64,000 nt of DNA. It comes from Isoperla grammatica. Taxonomy: Eukaryota > Arthropoda > Insecta > Plecoptera > Perlodidae. Numbering within the stretch: position 1 is the first letter of the stretch; each line of letters begins with the position of its first letter. The notes beneath the pieces were generated by a model that had not been told where the DNA came from, ran no database searches, and was given only the letters and a program-made list of their open reading frames with translations. This document shows positions 60,453-64,000 of this stretch, piece after piece. The stretch is taken from assembly GCA_945910005.1 (NCBI GenBank), contig OX246739.1, positions 8,656,139 through 8,720,138 of the forward strand. Direction: 5' to 3'. Both the position numbers and the translations under genes were made by a program.

Positions 60453-63400
60453 ATTATAAGAGTAATTAATATCAAAGGTGCTGTAGCCGTAGGGATTTGA
60501 AACGATCTGTATTTTGGTAGTACAAGAAACGAACTATATTTGAACCCAAAGTATAGCTAGTTAGCACATAATTTGGTTTATCGGAATGTTATGGCATTGG
60601 AATGATACCAAAATTAGTAAAATTCAATAAAATGTTAAAAAATACTTATAAATAATATTAACTTTAGTTTCAAAAGCTTTGCCATGAATGTATTCGCAAG
60701 CAGATTTTTAAAATTTTGTATTACAAAAATAAAAACGCACTTTCTAAAAACGAAAAAAGCAAGTGATTGAAATAAACCATATTTTCCGATTTTATAAGAT
60801 TGTCTAATTCAAAATGTTGTGTAAATGGTACGGTGGAGGTCTAGGATTTTAGCTCCGTGTGATTTGTTCTGCTGTTCCAGGAATATTTGGTAACATGAAG
60901 TAAAGTGCTCAATGGCCTGAAGGCCTGCAGCATTACACGCCAGTAACTTGTAGCACACATTACCATCCGATGTCAGCCCAAATGCGCAGATACAGAGACC
61001 AAAGAATAATCAAGGTGTTCAATATAGTTCGTATTTTAGTGGTATAGCGAAGCCGAGAACGAGAATAGTATACCGTAAAGGCCGAGATCAGTACCGTAGA
61101 GGCCGAGAACTCTCTCGTCCACAATTCCTTTCAGGTTTCCGCGCCCGGAACGGGAAATTAATCGCGGATTTTAGATTCTTTTGCATTTGCATTTTAAAGT
61201 ATGCGTAATCTTGTGTACGTTTGTGTTTTGTTACATAACCATGAGGAACTGAACACATATAAACTTGTTTGGAAATATGCTATTTTACGTAAGTTATGGG
61301 GATTTTTAAGTTTTTAGAGCATATTAAATTTATAATTGTTTGAGAGAAAGTTATATGGAATATAGGCTGATTATTCTATTGTATGTATTCCCGATTCATC
61401 TTTCCTCCCCTTTGCGTTATTCTTGTTCCTTTTTTACACCACGTCATATGATCATATTTTTAATAATATTGTTGTCTTAGAAATATCAGATTTTTTCCTA
61501 ATTTAACTTGAGTTCAAACCCTTCATGGTTTAAAGGAGTCTCATCATTTGACTTTGAAATTTGGTTATTTCAATTAAAACCTATAATTATACAGTGTAAA
61601 TATTCTAGGTACACACATAACAGAAAATGTTAGCTTCATTTGGGTTGTATTATTGCTTTGTTAGCTAGAAAAGCACGGCCGTGAACAAAAATTGCTTTCA
61701 TTTGTCCTCACAGTTCGATTCACAACTATATAAAACCCTCACCTAGGGTTAAGTCGTATGAAGAGGGAGGTCCCTGACGTAGGCATCTACGCTTATTTTA
61801 ACTTAGATACAATCGACTTAGCAATATTGACACCGAACAAATAAAATATTAATTGTGTTATACCATCGAGTTTTGACATAAATATTTGAGCATGGCATTC
61901 ATGATTGAATCCAGGCAAACATTTCGTTGGGTGAGTGTTCCGTTTATTGATTGTTCGTGTGGAATCAAACAACTTCTACGAGAATATTGAGTAAGAGTGG
62001 ATGGTTCTGCTTTTGCTTCGTTTTCAGCAGCTTGGAAAGCGGTAGATGCTGGACTGCCAGTCTCAAGGTAATCATTGTGTTGCGTTAAACGTCTATGTCA
62101 CTGAAATACATTGCTAAATAGTTTGTCTATTAAAGGCAATGGGTATCTCGCAAAATGAAACCAAGCAAAATAATTAACAGCATTTTATTCATATCTTGAG
62201 AGTGCTTCAATACATTGAACAGGTAAATTCAATGCAAAAATTTGGTTTTGTATAGCTTAACAATGAATCTGAACTGTCAAATAGTCTACGGTAACTGTTG
62301 CGATTTTTATTTCTGTAAATAATTCAGTAATTAAGAATTAAATAATTAATTACTAAAATGCAAAATCGTGCAAATGAAAATATTTCACGGTTTTTCAATT
62401 CATTATTACGCTAATAAAAATATTTATTTAACATATAGTAGAAGTCACTTTCAATATCTTGAAGCGTTCAAAAAGCTGTTCTTAGCTAGCTAGGTCCCTT
62501 TTATCACAACACTTAATAACGGTCACGCAAGTAAGAATAAATGAAAAGTATCCGATGGGCCAAGAAACAAAGTCAGCAATGATACAATTCTGGCATTTAG
62601 ATGTTGACAAATAGTATTTACAAGAATGATGGGCGTGGTTTATGAACCCTTGAAACCGCGATTTATTTTATTTTCATGTTCACAGGTTATCGCTTTTGAT
62701 CGCGAACATAGTAACTGGAACCCACTACATTCTCTCTAAGACTTCAATGTTCTTATAAAACTATAAGTCCACAATTATATAACAGGTACAATATCAGTTT
62801 TTAAGTGTTAACTTTTATAATTTTTAATTGTTAACTTGTTCGTGGCACGATGCTGGGACTGGTAGGGGAGTCGCGGGGGTTTAAACGCAAAGAAATCAAT
62901 ATTTGACCTACATCTTATAATATGTGTTACGGGAGAAAACGAGAAAATTGAAATTATCGATAAGTAATTATGCGTGTAATTATTCCTTGAACCTTGAAAT
63001 GTAACGTTGAAATTACCAGGAAAATGTGACAGCATTCTTTGAAAGGTAATTTGTAGCGCTTGACTGATCGCACAAAAGGATGACATGCCGATGATGTCAT
63101 TTTTTAATAAAACGCATTTTAACGGCACACTTACTATTGAACATAAATAAATGTTTGATAATTATTACGATTTTTATTTCCGTTTACGTGCTGTCGAAAT
63201 GGGCGTGTCTATACTTCCTACCATCTTCTACTTGAAACAGGTGTTAGGGATAATTTACGCCCTTAGGTTGGATACCTGGAAAGTGGTAATTCCTAACCAA
63301 GCGGGCGTGAGTAATTACTACTAAGCGGAAGACTGCATTTTTGAATGTTTGAAAGAATTTTATTGCATATTTCCTATAAGGCAGTGAGATTCCCCATTTC

Positions 63401-64000
63401 CAACAATAGTGATATAACTTGTAAATGCAATGCGTTAATTTAATGTGTAATTATTGTAGAACCACGTTGAGACCCATATATTAATATTTCTTTAATCGCA
63501 ATACTGATCACATGAACACAAACATCATTTTTATTCATATGGATCATTGGACAAAGAGAAATGGAGCGAAGATAGAAAAACTGTTGTAAAGGTTTGTTAT
63601 TTCTGTGTTAAGTTGACACAACAAAGATTAAAACATGATTTGCTTTTCGATACTTTAGTATGTCATAAATTGAAAGGAATATATATTTATAAATCTGGAT
63701 TCGTTGAATTGTAAATAAATACTTATACGGGGCTTCTGCTCTTAAAATCATTTGAAGAACATAATGCGTATCCACAATAATTTACTTCTACCATTGTTGC
63801 AACATATACACGTAATTACTCATTTTCTCACTGTTTTCCATTCTCTATTATTTAACTAAGATACATGGTCAACAAACTAGACATCTACATATAAACCTAT
63901 TTTAAATATTTTCACTCTAGTTCGAGAATATTGCGCAAGTAATTGGCAAGTTCTATGTTCTATGGAGTTATCTACGGGTGTATTCGTTCCCTGTATAAGA

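Larger units (their letters stand above)
57342..64000. other. 5' flank of RasGRF or upstream intron
   Basis: Beyond the minisatellite the sequence is AT-rich with no recognisable coding exon. It holds a poly-A run near 59752-59770, a tRNA-like segment at 60381-60452, and a short direct repeat near 61070-61110 (two copies of an ACCGTARAGGCCGAGA-type block). No promoter could be located with confidence. If exon 1 has an upstream noncoding exon, this region is an intron and the promoter may lie outside the window. Confidence 0.6.

Overview
The window is animal nuclear DNA: AT-rich, intron-dominated, full of simple repeats, short inverted-repeat elements and a tRNA-derived SINE, with no prokaryotic-style gene packing. 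The phylum cannot be named from sequence alone. The long introns and many short inverted-repeat (MITE-like) elements suit an invertebrate metazoan.

One gene accounts for essentially all recognisable coding sequence. It is a RasGRF-type Ras guanine nucleotide exchange factor on the minus strand. Its first coding exon is at 57195-57341, and the gene runs leftward off the window after exon 14 (2173-2288). Fourteen exons join with consistent splice phases into an open frame of about 779 codons. In order they encode PH1 (exons 1-3), a coiled coil (exon 4), an IQ motif (exon 5), the DH domain (exons 6-9), PH2 (exons 10-12), the start of the REM/RasGEF-N domain (exon 13) and a Ser/Arg-rich linker (exon 14). 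The catalytic CDC25 domain must lie beyond position 1. Exon numbers count coding exons only.

The striking feature is that at least four exons (2, 7, 8, 12), probably also exon 3 and perhaps exon 1, sit at the edge of a tandem array whose unit is a copy of that exon's own exon-intron junction. Exon 2 is followed upstream by 20 extra copies of its 3' splice site plus the 5' part of the exon (about 130 bp each, 43.1-45.7 kb). Exon 8 has nine extra acceptor copies (about 153 bp, 20.1-21.5 kb) and exon 12 has one (147 bp). Exon 7 has four extra copies of its 3' part plus donor, in an alternating 170/178 bp pattern (24.07-24.77 kb). A 44-bp array and a partial exon copy adjoin exon 3. A minisatellite of about 32 copies of 65 bp ends about 40 bp upstream of the start codon, and its unit also carries an acceptor-like sequence. 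In the exon 2, 7, 8 and 12 arrays the functional exon is the terminal copy and the others are truncated or frameshifted.

The introns also hold a 3.5-kb foldback element (39277-42819) ending 130 bp from exon 2, several MITE-like elements and hairpins, two SINE copies, a long hexanucleotide repeat, poly-G/C runs, and a small dispersed family with a conserved acidic coding-like motif. The region right of 57.4 kb is 5' flank or an upstream intron. A few unexplained exon-like segments are listed at low confidence.
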